Positions 1 to 7,872 of a stretch of DNA of 37,831 nt are shown here, one piece after another. Location of the stretch: positions 26,509 through 64,339 of the forward strand of contig JAFMHF010000004.1 in assembly GCA_017854655.1 (NCBI GenBank), read 5' to 3'. The DNA is from Puniceicoccaceae bacterium (GTDB lineage Bacteria; Verrucomicrobiota; Verrucomicrobiia; Opitutales; Coraliomargaritaceae). The notes beneath the pieces were generated by a model, which saw only the letters and a program-made list of their open reading frames with translations, was not told where the DNA came from and did not search any database. Position numbers and translations under genes: made by a program. Position 1 is the stretch's first letter. Each line of letters opens with the position of its first letter.

Positions 1-8
1 TGGAACGG

Positions 9-653
9 ATGAATCAAGCTGTTGACATTAAAATTTGTGGCATGACGCGTGAGGAAGACGTGGAACTGGCGTTGTCGTTGGGGGCAAATTTCCTCGGTTT
101 CATCGTGTATCCGCAATCGCCTAGGGGTATTACCCTAGAGAGAGCAGTGGCACTGGCTGCCCGCGTGCCTGCGGGGCAACGTGTGATCGTCGATGTGGAG
201 ACGGCTGCAGATGATCTGTTGCGCTATCGCGATGCTGGCTTTGATCGATTCCAAATCCACGCAAGCCTGCCGATTGCCGAGGCGCAGCTGGCGCGGTGGT
301 CTGAAATTGTGTGGCGCGATCGTTTGTGGTTGGCCCCGCGAGTTGCGCCGGCGGATGTTTTCCCGGAGTCCTTGTTGCAGTATACCGACACAGTTTTACT
401 CGATACGTATTCTAGCAACCAAGTTGGGGGCACCGGCCATACGGGTGATTTTGCGCGATTTGCCAGCCTGAAGCAGCAGTTTGAAGATACGCAGTGGATA
501 CTTGCTGGCGGACTGTCTCCCTCGAACGTATCCGATGCACTCGTGCGTTCCACTGCCAGTCGAATCGACGTTAATAGTGGCGTCGAGACTGCTGCTGGCA
601 TCAAAGATCCCGAAAAGCTGCGTGAGCTTTTCCGAGTGGTACGTGGGGCGTAA
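9..653 (+). CDS. trpF: Phosphoribosylanthranilate isomerase
   Basis: Cytoplasmic enzyme of tryptophan synthesis that isomerises N-(5-phosphoribosyl)anthranilate to CdRP by an Amadori rearrangement. The 214-residue product has the usual TrpF length. It carries the N-terminal signature KICGMT, with Cys10 as the expected general base, Asp132 in the segment LLDTYSSNQVGGTG as the expected general acid, and the C-terminal phosphate-binding segment VNSGVETAAGIKDPEKL. The ATG is only 8 bases from the window edge, so upstream genes and the true leader are not visible. It converges on the next gene with a 23-bp gap and no visible terminator. No other trp gene is present in the window. The family assignment is firm. 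Confidence 0.95.
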   Translation: MNQAVDIKICGMTREEDVELALSLGANFLGFIVYPQSPRGITLERAVALAARVPAGQRVIVDVETAADDLLRYRDAGFDRFQIHASLPIAEAQLARWSEIVWRDRLWLAPRVAPADVFPESLLQYTDTVLLDTYSSNQVGGTGHTGDFARFASLKQQFEDTQWILAGGLSPSNVSDALVRSTASRIDVNSGVETAAGIKDPEKLRELFRVVRGA

Positions 654-676
654 CGCTGCTGCCGTCTGCCTACTGC

Positions 677-3600
677 TTACTTAATTGGATGACGGCCGAG
701 CGTGCCAACCAGTGTAGTGATGTAGTGCTTCGAACTGACGCGAGCGAGTTCTTGTTTGGCTGCAGTGTATCTTGATTTAATCTTGAGGCGCGATGCGACG
801 CCAGTGTGAGACTGTTTAGCGAGGAATTGCTTCAGATAGTCGACATGTCCGGTCCAAGATCTGATGTCTTGCTGCTGCTGACTTTCTAGACGGGTCTGAT
901 ACCATTCGCTATTCAGCATCGACTCACGAGTGAAGTGGCTGCGCACCTCATCGGAATCGAGGCCCTTACCTTCGTATTCACCGTAAGCCATAATATGTAG
1001 CAGGGCCTTTAGTGGTGGGCACGCGTCCTCGATCGATCCATCGGCGAAGTAGTTCAGTGCCGCTTCCTGATGGGCTGCAATGATGGTCTTCATGCCAGTG
1101 ACGAAGGTTTCGATATCTTGCAGCTCAGGTTGGAGCATCTCTTTATTGATCACGGTCTCGGGGTTACTAAAGACGCGGCCGAAAAAGATGCGCACAAATT
1201 TAGCCGTGATGCGATAGCCGATACGGCTGGCTTGGATGCGTTCGCCGTTGTGCTCAAAGTCTTGTACTTGTTCTAGGTAGCCGTGCTCGATTAGGAATTT
1301 AGGATCGGTTTCGTGCGGCTTCATTCGGCACCAGATCTCTGGAACGAGCAGGCTGATGTCGTGGTCGACTCGATAGTTCGGGCCGACGTAGCCAGCTGCG
1401 GTGATGAATGCTGGTTGCTCAGTTGCGAGGTAGGAGACTAGCGCGTTATTTAAATCGTATATCGGCAGCAGAGCATTAAATGGACCCTTTGTAAGCGCAC
1501 CTTCCGAACCTGCTCCAGTCGTGGAGGGTGACTTGCCAGTGATACTGGCGATGAATTCCATGAATAGCTCAGGAAGCTGCATGTGATGGATCGGGCTATT
1601 CACGCACAGCGGCATGACGCCAGACTCAGGCTCAGCTGGGTTGTTTCGTCGACCCGGGAGGATGGATGTCACTGGTCGAAGTAGTGGCGAATGCGCATCT
1701 TGGCGACGGTATAGACGCGAACTGATGTCTGCTAAATAGACTGCACGCTGGTCGCGCAAATCCGGACGCACTTGCAGATAGCGAGGATTTTTGGTTGGCT
1801 TGCCATCGACGATTCTTGGATTTGCGTTGGTTGAATAGTAATCTGGGGATGAATTGGCATGGAATTTTCGAATCATACTTTGCATCGGCTCGGTATATTG
1901 GCCGAAGCGAATCGCATCTTCGATCTCTTCGGTCGCATCGTCACGATCGAGCGGTTCGTAGTTACTGAGGAAGCTACCAGCTGAACTGAGGTCGATTTCG
2001 GTTTGCTTGTCGTAGCCGCGGATGATCGCGTCGTCTGGGCGTTGGAAGAAGCGGTATTCACAATTATGCACAAATTTAGCAGATGGTGTATTCCAGTGCG
2101 GAGGAAGGTGTTTTAGATCCTTAGTCGGTGCCACGACGGAAGCAGTGATATCATCTTCGAGCGAGATCTTCGCCGCAGGCATGAAATCTTTACGCAATCC
2201 GAAGGTACGCCACGAGCCATCCTTGGTGTAGCCAATTCGTAAATATTGTGTGAGCATTTGCTGCTCGCGGTAGCGCAGGATATTACCTGGCTCGCCGTTG
2301 ATTAGATCGACATTGAAGCGCTTGCGCCAGTCACTGCCCCAGTGGGATTTATAGTAACGCTTGATGATCAGGACGAGTTCCTTGACGTGCTGCGGGATAT
2401 TTTTCAGCCATTCGTTGTATTCATCTGTGAAATCATTTTTGGAAGGGGTAAGTAATTTAATTACCGAGCCAAGCGAGCGATCCTTGGCCAAGATGGCGCG
2501 TGACGGCACGCCACTTTCGATCTTGATCCTAAAGCGATCGGCAAAGTCTTTATTAATGATAGCTTCTGTGAGGTCGAAGTCATTCTGGAAGTCACTGACA
2601 AATACTGGGCCGGAAATGATCGCATCGGAAATCGACTTAGAAATTTCGGACTTACCACCACCCGAGACAGTCGAGGGCTTGTGGCACACGCGACTCTCTG
2701 CGGTGTATCCGACCAAGCGCCAGCGGCGACCTTCGGCAGGTTTAACCATTTGCACTTTATAGCCAGATGGTAGCACGTAAGTGATGTTTGGTAGCAATTT
2801 GATTGCCTGCTTGACGTCATCTTTTGCCCATGTGATGCGCTGACAATTCAGCTCAAAATGGGCGCCTTCAGGAATGTAGATAATGTTATCGAATTTCTTA
2901 TCGATTGCATATCCTGCCGGCTGGAGATTGATTAGGTCGGCGTAGCGTGCCGCCACGCCCTCGAACGTTTGGTCGACTTCAGGATAATGTTGGCTGAGTT
3001 GGAAGTCTTCACCTAAATCGTAAGCAGTGAAGGCAAGTGTACCCCCCGCGTGTTCTTCTTCGGCCATGCCATGCAAGTTGGCCGCGAAGCTAATTTGCGT
3101 TTTCACTTCTTTTTTGCAGTAGCCGAAGTAGTTATCTGCGATTGCCGTCACGATCTGGCCGGATGTGTCACGGCAAGTGATTTTAAAAGCGCTGCCATCA
3201 TTATACAGCTCATCTTCTTTTTCCCAGCACATGCCATCGCGCTTTTGTCGTGCAGTTGCATCTGCGATGTTTGGTAGACCGAGTTCTTTCTTGGTGGTAC
3301 CGATTAGGTGAGGTGCTAGAATGACGCAGCCTGTGTGGCCAGACCAGTGCGCGGGGTCTAGGCCTGCATCATTATCGGCGATGAATGGATCGCCGCCATT
3401 GCCAAAGATAGATTCGACGAAGTCGAGGTTACCAACGAGATTGCCTGGTGCAAAGAAGCGTATTTCCATGGTCTTCTGCTGACAGAAGCCATCGACTTCA
3501 GGCACGACGACGGGGCGCAGCAGGAGCGAGACCCATGCTTTTGCTTTGCTGTCTTGGTTGGCAAGGTAAGGTAGTTCTGTTAGCTTTTCAGGGGCGTCGA

Positions 3601-4132
3601 GCGCTTTAGCCAGCAGGCGGGCAGCTGCGAGTTGCGGCACCGCTTTTTTGTCATTCGGGATTGGCAATCCGCCTTCGGCGACGTGAAAGACGCCTTTTGT
3701 TGTGCGCCGGTCGCTCTTTGGATTGTGCAGTACACCTTGTTGAATTCGGTATGAGTCAACGATGTCAGAAGAGAAGTGGTCGCCCTTGGCTGGCAGGGAA
3801 AGGGTGCGCGCAACACCATGACGATCGAGGATCAAGGTGTTATTAGGCAGATGTGGCATCTCGGATAAATCGAGGTCGGAAAAGTATTCGGCCAGGAAGT
3901 TTTGGATGCGTTGGTCGCAGGCTGGAAGATGGTCGGCTAATAGGCGTGACTGTTCTTGGTAACTCTCAAGTAGGGACTGACTGAGTTCGAAAAAACTAGA
4001 ATTGGTAAGGTCGCCGAACACAGGTTGACCAATGGAGGTCAATTTTAGGTTTACATACTCGAGCAGTGATTGGTCGTCCTGCACTGCTGCCGCTGTGTCT
4101 GGGTCTAGGCCTAGTTGTTTTTTTAAGTCCAT
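677..4132 (-). CDS. Probable PPi-type phosphoenolpyruvate carboxykinase, 1151 aa
   Basis: Very large protein (1151 residues, about 130 kDa) without a signal peptide or membrane segment. I recognise it, from memory and without a search, as resembling the pyrophosphate-dependent PEP carboxykinases described from Entamoeba and Propionibacterium, which interconvert oxaloacetate and PEP using PPi/Pi and are of similar size. The best visible motif is a P-loop-like stretch, TVSGGGKSEISKS, with Lys494 and Ser495, followed by an acidic segment FVSDFQNDFD; another conserved-looking block is GHTGCVILAPHLIGTTKKE near residue 265. If correct it acts at the C4/C3 node and would serve gluconeogenesis or anaplerosis alongside mdh and mqo in this window. 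The ATG is preceded by CTCCTCAC, so there is no Shine-Dalgarno sequence. It is monocistronic. If the family call is wrong it is an unnamed conserved giant protein. Confidence 0.55.
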   Translation of the reverse strand: MDLKKQLGLDPDTAAAVQDDQSLLEYVNLKLTSIGQPVFGDLTNSSFFELSQSLLESYQEQSRLLADHLPACDQRIQNFLAEYFSDLDLSEMPHLPNNTLILDRHGVARTLSLPAKGDHFSSDIVDSYRIQQGVLHNPKSDRRTTKGVFHVAEGGLPIPNDKKAVPQLAAARLLAKALDAPEKLTELPYLANQDSKAKAWVSLLLRPVVVPEVDGFCQQKTMEIRFFAPGNLVGNLDFVESIFGNGGDPFIADNDAGLDPAHWSGHTGCVILAPHLIGTTKKELGLPNIADATARQKRDGMCWEKEDELYNDGSAFKITCRDTSGQIVTAIADNYFGYCKKEVKTQISFAANLHGMAEEEHAGGTLAFTAYDLGEDFQLSQHYPEVDQTFEGVAARYADLINLQPAGYAIDKKFDNIIYIPEGAHFELNCQRITWAKDDVKQAIKLLPNITYVLPSGYKVQMVKPAEGRRWRLVGYTAESRVCHKPSTVSGGGKSEISKSISDAIISGPVFVSDFQNDFDLTEAIINKDFADRFRIKIESGVPSRAILAKDRSLGSVIKLLTPSKNDFTDEYNEWLKNIPQHVKELVLIIKRYYKSHWGSDWRKRFNVDLINGEPGNILRYREQQMLTQYLRIGYTKDGSWRTFGLRKDFMPAAKISLEDDITASVVAPTKDLKHLPPHWNTPSAKFVHNCEYRFFQRPDDAIIRGYDKQTEIDLSSAGSFLSNYEPLDRDDATEEIEDAIRFGQYTEPMQSMIRKFHANSSPDYYSTNANPRIVDGKPTKNPRYLQVRPDLRDQRAVYLADISSRLYRRQDAHSPLLRPVTSILPGRRNNPAEPESGVMPLCVNSPIHHMQLPELFMEFIASITGKSPSTTGAGSEGALTKGPFNALLPIYDLNNALVSYLATEQPAFITAAGYVGPNYRVDHDISLLVPEIWCRMKPHETDPKFLIEHGYLEQVQDFEHNGERIQASRIGYRITAKFVRIFFGRVFSNPETVINKEMLQPELQDIETFVTGMKTIIAAHQEAALNYFADGSIEDACPPLKALLHIMAYGEYEGKGLDSDEVRSHFTRESMLNSEWYQTRLESQQQQDIRSWTGHVDYLKQFLAKQSHTGVASRLKIKSRYTAAKQELARVSSKHYITTLVGTLGRHPIK

Positions 4133-4576
4133 GTGAGGAGTGGTTTTAAATTTTTTATAAACGAAGTCTTACCGAGCTTTAATGTGGTGAAAAACCTGTT
4201 TTGACTTAGATATAGTTGAAGTTCAGATGAACTTGGCTCGAGTCCTTCGGAGTGCAAGGCTAAGAGAGCATTGATAAGTTCGGCTTATTTTTCTTAATTC
4301 AATATTAGAGTTTTTTATTTAAATAGAATGATGATGCTTCCGATGGTTGACTGAAACGAATTAATTGCCGAGCTCTTCCTTAACAACGAGGCGCTGCGCG
4401 GGATAATGCGTTGAGTGTGTTGAGCGAACCGGCCGATGCACACCTATCCGTGGCAGTTATTCTGAAATAGACCCGCGTCGCGCGTACCAGCAACTGCAAG
4501 CGTCTAAGGATGGACGAGAGCTGCGCCGCGAGTCGTCTGCAGCGCGATGATCGGCGACGAGATATTGCCGGTTGGC
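4133..4576. other. Intergenic region with an inverted repeat and possible gene debris
   Basis: This 444-bp stretch separates the start of the giant PEPCK-like gene from the end of the PAS/phosphatase gene. The part next to the PEPCK start is AT-rich and should hold its promoter. It contains the inverted repeat at 4219-4234. The part from about 4380 to 4570 is GC-richer, and in two or three plus-strand frames gives short pieces reminiscent of a VapC/FitB PIN-domain toxin (for example LSEPADAHLSVAVILK, then DDRRRDIAGWLIARV), interrupted by stops and frame changes. I see no intact gene here. Confidence 0.4.
4219..4234. promoter_or_regulatory. Inverted repeat, candidate operator upstream of the PEPCK-like gene
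   Basis: Perfect inverted repeat with 7-bp arms and a 2-bp centre: AAGTTCA GA TGAACTT. It lies 87-102 bp upstream of the minus-strand start at 4132. The position and dyad symmetry fit a dimeric regulator site. The regulator is unknown, and chance cannot be excluded for arms of this length. Confidence 0.35.
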
Positions 4577-6142
4577 TTATTGCACGCGTAGTCCGATTAG
4601 GCAGACGTCATCTTCCATACCTTTATGATCTGTGAAATTTTGGACGGACTCGATCAAGCCAGCGATCATTAGGGGCAGATCATCGTTCCGATGCGTTTCC
4701 AAAAAACTGAGTAATCGTGCCTCGCTATATTCTTCCTCGTTCATCGCTGCCTCAATCACGCCATCAGTATAGAGGATGATTTCGTCTTGGCAATTTAGCT
4801 GAATGTAATCCTCGGCGTATTCGACTTTAGGGAGGAGGCCCAGTGCGGGGCCGATTTTTTTACCGTCAAAGATGCGTGCGTGCTGCGCTGAGTCTGCCGG
4901 CGTATAAATGCCATGTCTTGCCCCTGCTTGAATGTAACTCAACTGTCTGCTTTCGAGGTCAAGGTAGCAGTAACTCGCGGTGGCAAAAATAGTTTGTCCT
5001 GACGCGTGCATTGATTCGTGCATCATCGAGTTGAGCCGCATCATGAATTCTGCAGGTTGCTCGGCATAGGCGTGCAGTTCATTCACTGCGATCTGAATCA
5101 TTGCGGTGACCATGGCAGCACGCACGCCGTGCCCCATGACATCAGCGATCAAGATTGCGGCACCGCCGCTAGTGGTTTTATTGACCGAGAAGAAGTCACC
5201 ACTGAGATGAAAAGAGGGGATATATTCAGTGGCAATTTCGAGTGCTGAGGCGCCTGTGGAATTTACAAAAGTGGGCACGCTGTCTTGGATTAGAGCGCTT
5301 TGTAGATTCCGGGCTAACAGTAGTTCGGCTTCCATTCGCTGGTGGTTTTTCTCCAGCTCTTGATTGAGCTCTTTTTGCTCTGTGATATCGCGTGATAGGC
5401 CAAAGGAGCCCGCTAAATAGTTGGATCGAGTATATAAAGGGAGTTTGCGCGATGCGACCCAAACGTGTTCACCTTCCTTTAAAATATGTTCTTCTTTGTT
5501 TAGTTCTTTGAGTTCACCGGTCGCGATCTTACATTCATCTTCATAAGCTTCGTGTGCGTGTTCGGCATCAAAGAATTCGAAGTCTGTTTGGCCGATGATT
5601 TCACTCGGATCACTCTTGCCGCAACTCTCTACTAGGTAGCGGCTCACCGCGAGGAATCGGGAATTGTTATCTTTGAAATAGATATACTCATCCAAGTGCT
5701 CCATCATGGTTTGGAACAGCCAGCGAGGAGAGATGTTGTTCAAGTTGAAATTACCCGAGAGGGAATTGTCGAGTTCGAGTGAGGCTCGCTTACAGTGAAA
5801 GGCGTAGATTTGTTTCAGTCCGAGCTGCACCGATTCAGCAGTATCTTTACAAAAGAAAATGGAACGGCCGACGCGGGGGTGGTGAGATAGGTTTTCGACT
5901 TCTTTGGCAAAGGTCGCCTCGGGCAGGATGAGCAGAGCGGCTGGCGGAATGTTCCAGTCAGAGATAGTCGCTGCCAAGCGAATCAGATGATCAATTTTAG
6001 GGCCGACAATTAGCAGGTCAATTTGTAGACTGGTTGCCGTGATTGGGAACTCAACTTCGAGCACTGTTTGGCCCGAGAATTCTGGGGTAGAAATAATCTG
6101 CTGCGCTGTAGGCGCATTGCATCCGATGTAACAAATTGGCAT
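4577..6142 (-). CDS. PAS domain + PP2C-type (SpoIIE/RsbU) serine phosphatase
   Basis: Cytoplasmic signalling phosphatase of 521 residues. Residues about 1-140 form an unassigned, degenerate receiver-like segment. Residues about 145-262 form a PAS domain (DEYIYFKDNNSRFLAVS, ending in SFGLSRDITEQKE), followed by a charged helix of about 30 residues. Residues about 290-521 are a PPM/SpoIIE phosphatase with the metal-binding acids in place: Asp316 (SGDFF), Asp334 (IADVMGHG), Asp460 (YTDGV) and Asp511/Asp512 (GMEDDVCL). Family members dephosphorylate anti-sigma-factor antagonists in partner-switching pathways. No partner STAS or HPK gene is next to it, so the target is unknown. The gene stands alone, with a dyad just upstream of its start. 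Confidence 0.88.
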   Translation of the reverse strand: MPICYIGCNAPTAQQIISTPEFSGQTVLEVEFPITATSLQIDLLIVGPKIDHLIRLAATISDWNIPPAALLILPEATFAKEVENLSHHPRVGRSIFFCKDTAESVQLGLKQIYAFHCKRASLELDNSLSGNFNLNNISPRWLFQTMMEHLDEYIYFKDNNSRFLAVSRYLVESCGKSDPSEIIGQTDFEFFDAEHAHEAYEDECKIATGELKELNKEEHILKEGEHVWVASRKLPLYTRSNYLAGSFGLSRDITEQKELNQELEKNHQRMEAELLLARNLQSALIQDSVPTFVNSTGASALEIATEYIPSFHLSGDFFSVNKTTSGGAAILIADVMGHGVRAAMVTAMIQIAVNELHAYAEQPAEFMMRLNSMMHESMHASGQTIFATASYCYLDLESRQLSYIQAGARHGIYTPADSAQHARIFDGKKIGPALGLLPKVEYAEDYIQLNCQDEIILYTDGVIEAAMNEEEYSEARLLSFLETHRNDDLPLMIAGLIESVQNFTDHKGMEDDVCLIGLRVQ

Positions 6143-6189
6143 AGTAATGTGTTTATCTTACAGTTTACCTTGGTTGGCTTGTCTGTCGA

Positions 6190-6209
6190 TAATATGAGTT
6201 CACATATTA
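6190..6209. promoter_or_regulatory. Inverted repeat upstream of the PAS-phosphatase gene
   Basis: Dyad TAATATG AGTTCA CATATTA with perfect 7-bp arms and a 6-bp centre, located 48-67 bp upstream of the minus-strand ATG at 6142. This is a plausible operator or promoter-overlapping element. The arms are AT-rich, so chance occurrence is possible. Confidence 0.3.
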
Positions 6210-6342
6210 GCAAGAAATGTGAAATGGTAATGTCTTGAATTGTAGATCTTGAGCTTGTCTCAAAGCCGCAGCAGATTTAGCTCGATCCTCTTTGCGTGTG
6301 CGGTGCTGCGACAAGCGAAGGCCATGCGGTTCAGATAATGAG

Positions 6343-7521
6343 CTAGCCCGAAAAGCTGCTCAGCGGCTGTCGGTGTACTTTGGCTTTAGCTGTTTTTTGT
6401 AGCGTCTTGATTTCAGCCTCAGCGGCTTTGATCGCTTTTTTTGTATCCAATGTTTCGATTGAGAGGGTTGTGGTGCGTGATTCGCCCCCAGCTAAGGTGA
6501 TGACGCGGCCTTTCTCTCTTTCGAATCGACGAGAGTTCGGATAGCTTGTCGCTGGTTCGAGTCCAGTTACATAGCCGTCGGCCTTGCCCGCGGTATTTTT
6601 CCAAAGTGTGAAGCATGGAAAGTCCTTGAGTGTAAAACGTAGTAGGGAAGCTTTGTCGCCTGTGCCGTTACGCAGCATCGTCATTGTCTCGCGACTGCCA
6701 CGCTTGCCAGCTAGTTCATACTTGTAAACTTGCTCGACGAATCCGCTCTGCGGCGCACCATATGCATCGAATGTATCGATGCCTGCGGCCGAACGTGGGT
6801 CGCGTGGAGCGACTTGTTTGAATGGTGCGATCATACGAGAGCCTTTCTCCAAGAGAGGAGCTCCGTAGTTAATGTGGTAGAGCATTTCATGCTCTTGCGG
6901 ATTGTTGCCGAGGTTGGTGACCGTATCGATGATGGTCATTTTGCCTGAGCGGAACTCCGTGCGTATCACTGTGTTGAGACGCAGGGCAGGGCCAAACATC
7001 ATAGTTTCATCGACTTCGCCTTTCACGATAATGGCTTCGTCGGTGATTTCGACTGAAACCGCACGAGCGGGGACGTTGGCAATGTTGCCATGCAGCGTGA
7101 GAGGCACATCGAACTCGTTACCGCTGTAATCGAGCACGGTATCCATACCTGGCGCGCCCATGCTGTTGAGGCCGCAGCGGACGAACCATTCGTTAAATCC
7201 CTTCAGCCAACCAAGGCCGCCGCGATCCTGCAGGTTGATAAACGCAGGGTTGACTGGATCTTTGACGGGTGAGTCCCAGCCTAGGGTAATGTCGCCGCAT
7301 TGCCCTTTCCAGATGCCCATTCCGCGTGTCGGAAGAATGGCGAAGGTGAGTTTGCCGTTATTCACTTCGACGACTTGCACGCCTTCCTGCAAGCCACCGC
7401 GTAGCGTGTAGGATTTAACTGACCAGTTCGAGGCAGCGCCCTTATCAGCACTGAGTTTGATGGCTTGAAAGCCTTCGGTTGAGTCAGGGCTGAGTAAGGA
7501 TGATTTGTAGAGTGTCTTCAT
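6343..7521 (-). CDS. DUF4432 / aldose 1-epimerase-like protein
   Basis: 392-residue cytoplasmic protein without a signal peptide. It reads as the DUF4432 branch of the galactose-mutarotase fold. Visible features are LTFAILPTRGMGIWKG (residues about 55-71), the GWDSPVKDPVNPAF block, NEMLYHIN-like EHEMLYHINYGAP and a C-terminal GLEPATSYPNSR. Family members occur beside sugar catabolic genes and are thought to bind or interconvert anomers. The last 35 residues are a lysine/alanine-rich helix not typical of the fold core. It is the most distal gene of the minus-strand sugar arm, downstream of a degraded PfkB kinase. A role as mutarotase for the deoxysugar feeding the BMC pathway is inference from context. 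Confidence 0.8.
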   Translation of the reverse strand: MKTLYKSSLLSPDSTEGFQAIKLSADKGAASNWSVKSYTLRGGLQEGVQVVEVNNGKLTFAILPTRGMGIWKGQCGDITLGWDSPVKDPVNPAFINLQDRGGLGWLKGFNEWFVRCGLNSMGAPGMDTVLDYSGNEFDVPLTLHGNIANVPARAVSVEITDEAIIVKGEVDETMMFGPALRLNTVIRTEFRSGKMTIIDTVTNLGNNPQEHEMLYHINYGAPLLEKGSRMIAPFKQVAPRDPRSAAGIDTFDAYGAPQSGFVEQVYKYELAGKRGSRETMTMLRNGTGDKASLLRFTLKDFPCFTLWKNTAGKADGYVTGLEPATSYPNSRRFEREKGRVITLAGGESRTTTLSIETLDTKKAIKAAEAEIKTLQKTAKAKVHRQPLSSFSG

Positions 7522-7604
7522 TTTTGATCCAATGGTTGAAGTGATTATTTGTCTGTAGTCATCTCGATTTGAGCAATCAATTGCCCCTTATTGAAGCCTG
7601 TGCC

Positions 7605-7837
7605 TTACGTCATGAAGCAAGCCGTGATCGCGATGGCCATCGCAAGACGCTGCTTAATTGGCAGATCTCCGAGTGCTGCCTAAATGTAACCGCCATTGAA
7701 GCTGTCACCTGCACCTGCGAGGCGGACAATATTAGTCTGACGGTCTCTTGTGTAGCCATTAGTTCGCCCTCTGCGCTGCTGATTACTACGGCAGTAGCCG
7801 AAGTATAAACAAATAGGCAACCATCGCAGCCGATCTT
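7605..7837 (-). pseudogene. Remnant of a PfkB-family sugar kinase (C-terminal part)
   Basis: The minus strand encodes the PfkB signature AGAGDSFNGGYI at about 7685-7720, directly followed by an in-frame TAG and then AALGDLPIKQRLAMAIA, ending at TAA 7605. Upstream, in a different frame, is KIGCDGCLFVY...AEGELMATQET, which matches the strand before the signature in PfkB kinases. There is therefore one frameshift (near 7741) and one nonsense codon, and the N-terminal two thirds are missing because mqo begins to be read at 7873. This is decayed gene debris, not a working gene. It sits between the DUF4432 gene and mqo, so a KDG- or fructokinase-like sugar kinase probably once belonged to this catabolic arm. 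Confidence 0.85.
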
Positions 7838-7872
7838 ATGATGAACGATTGATCAGCCACGCGGCAGCTCAT

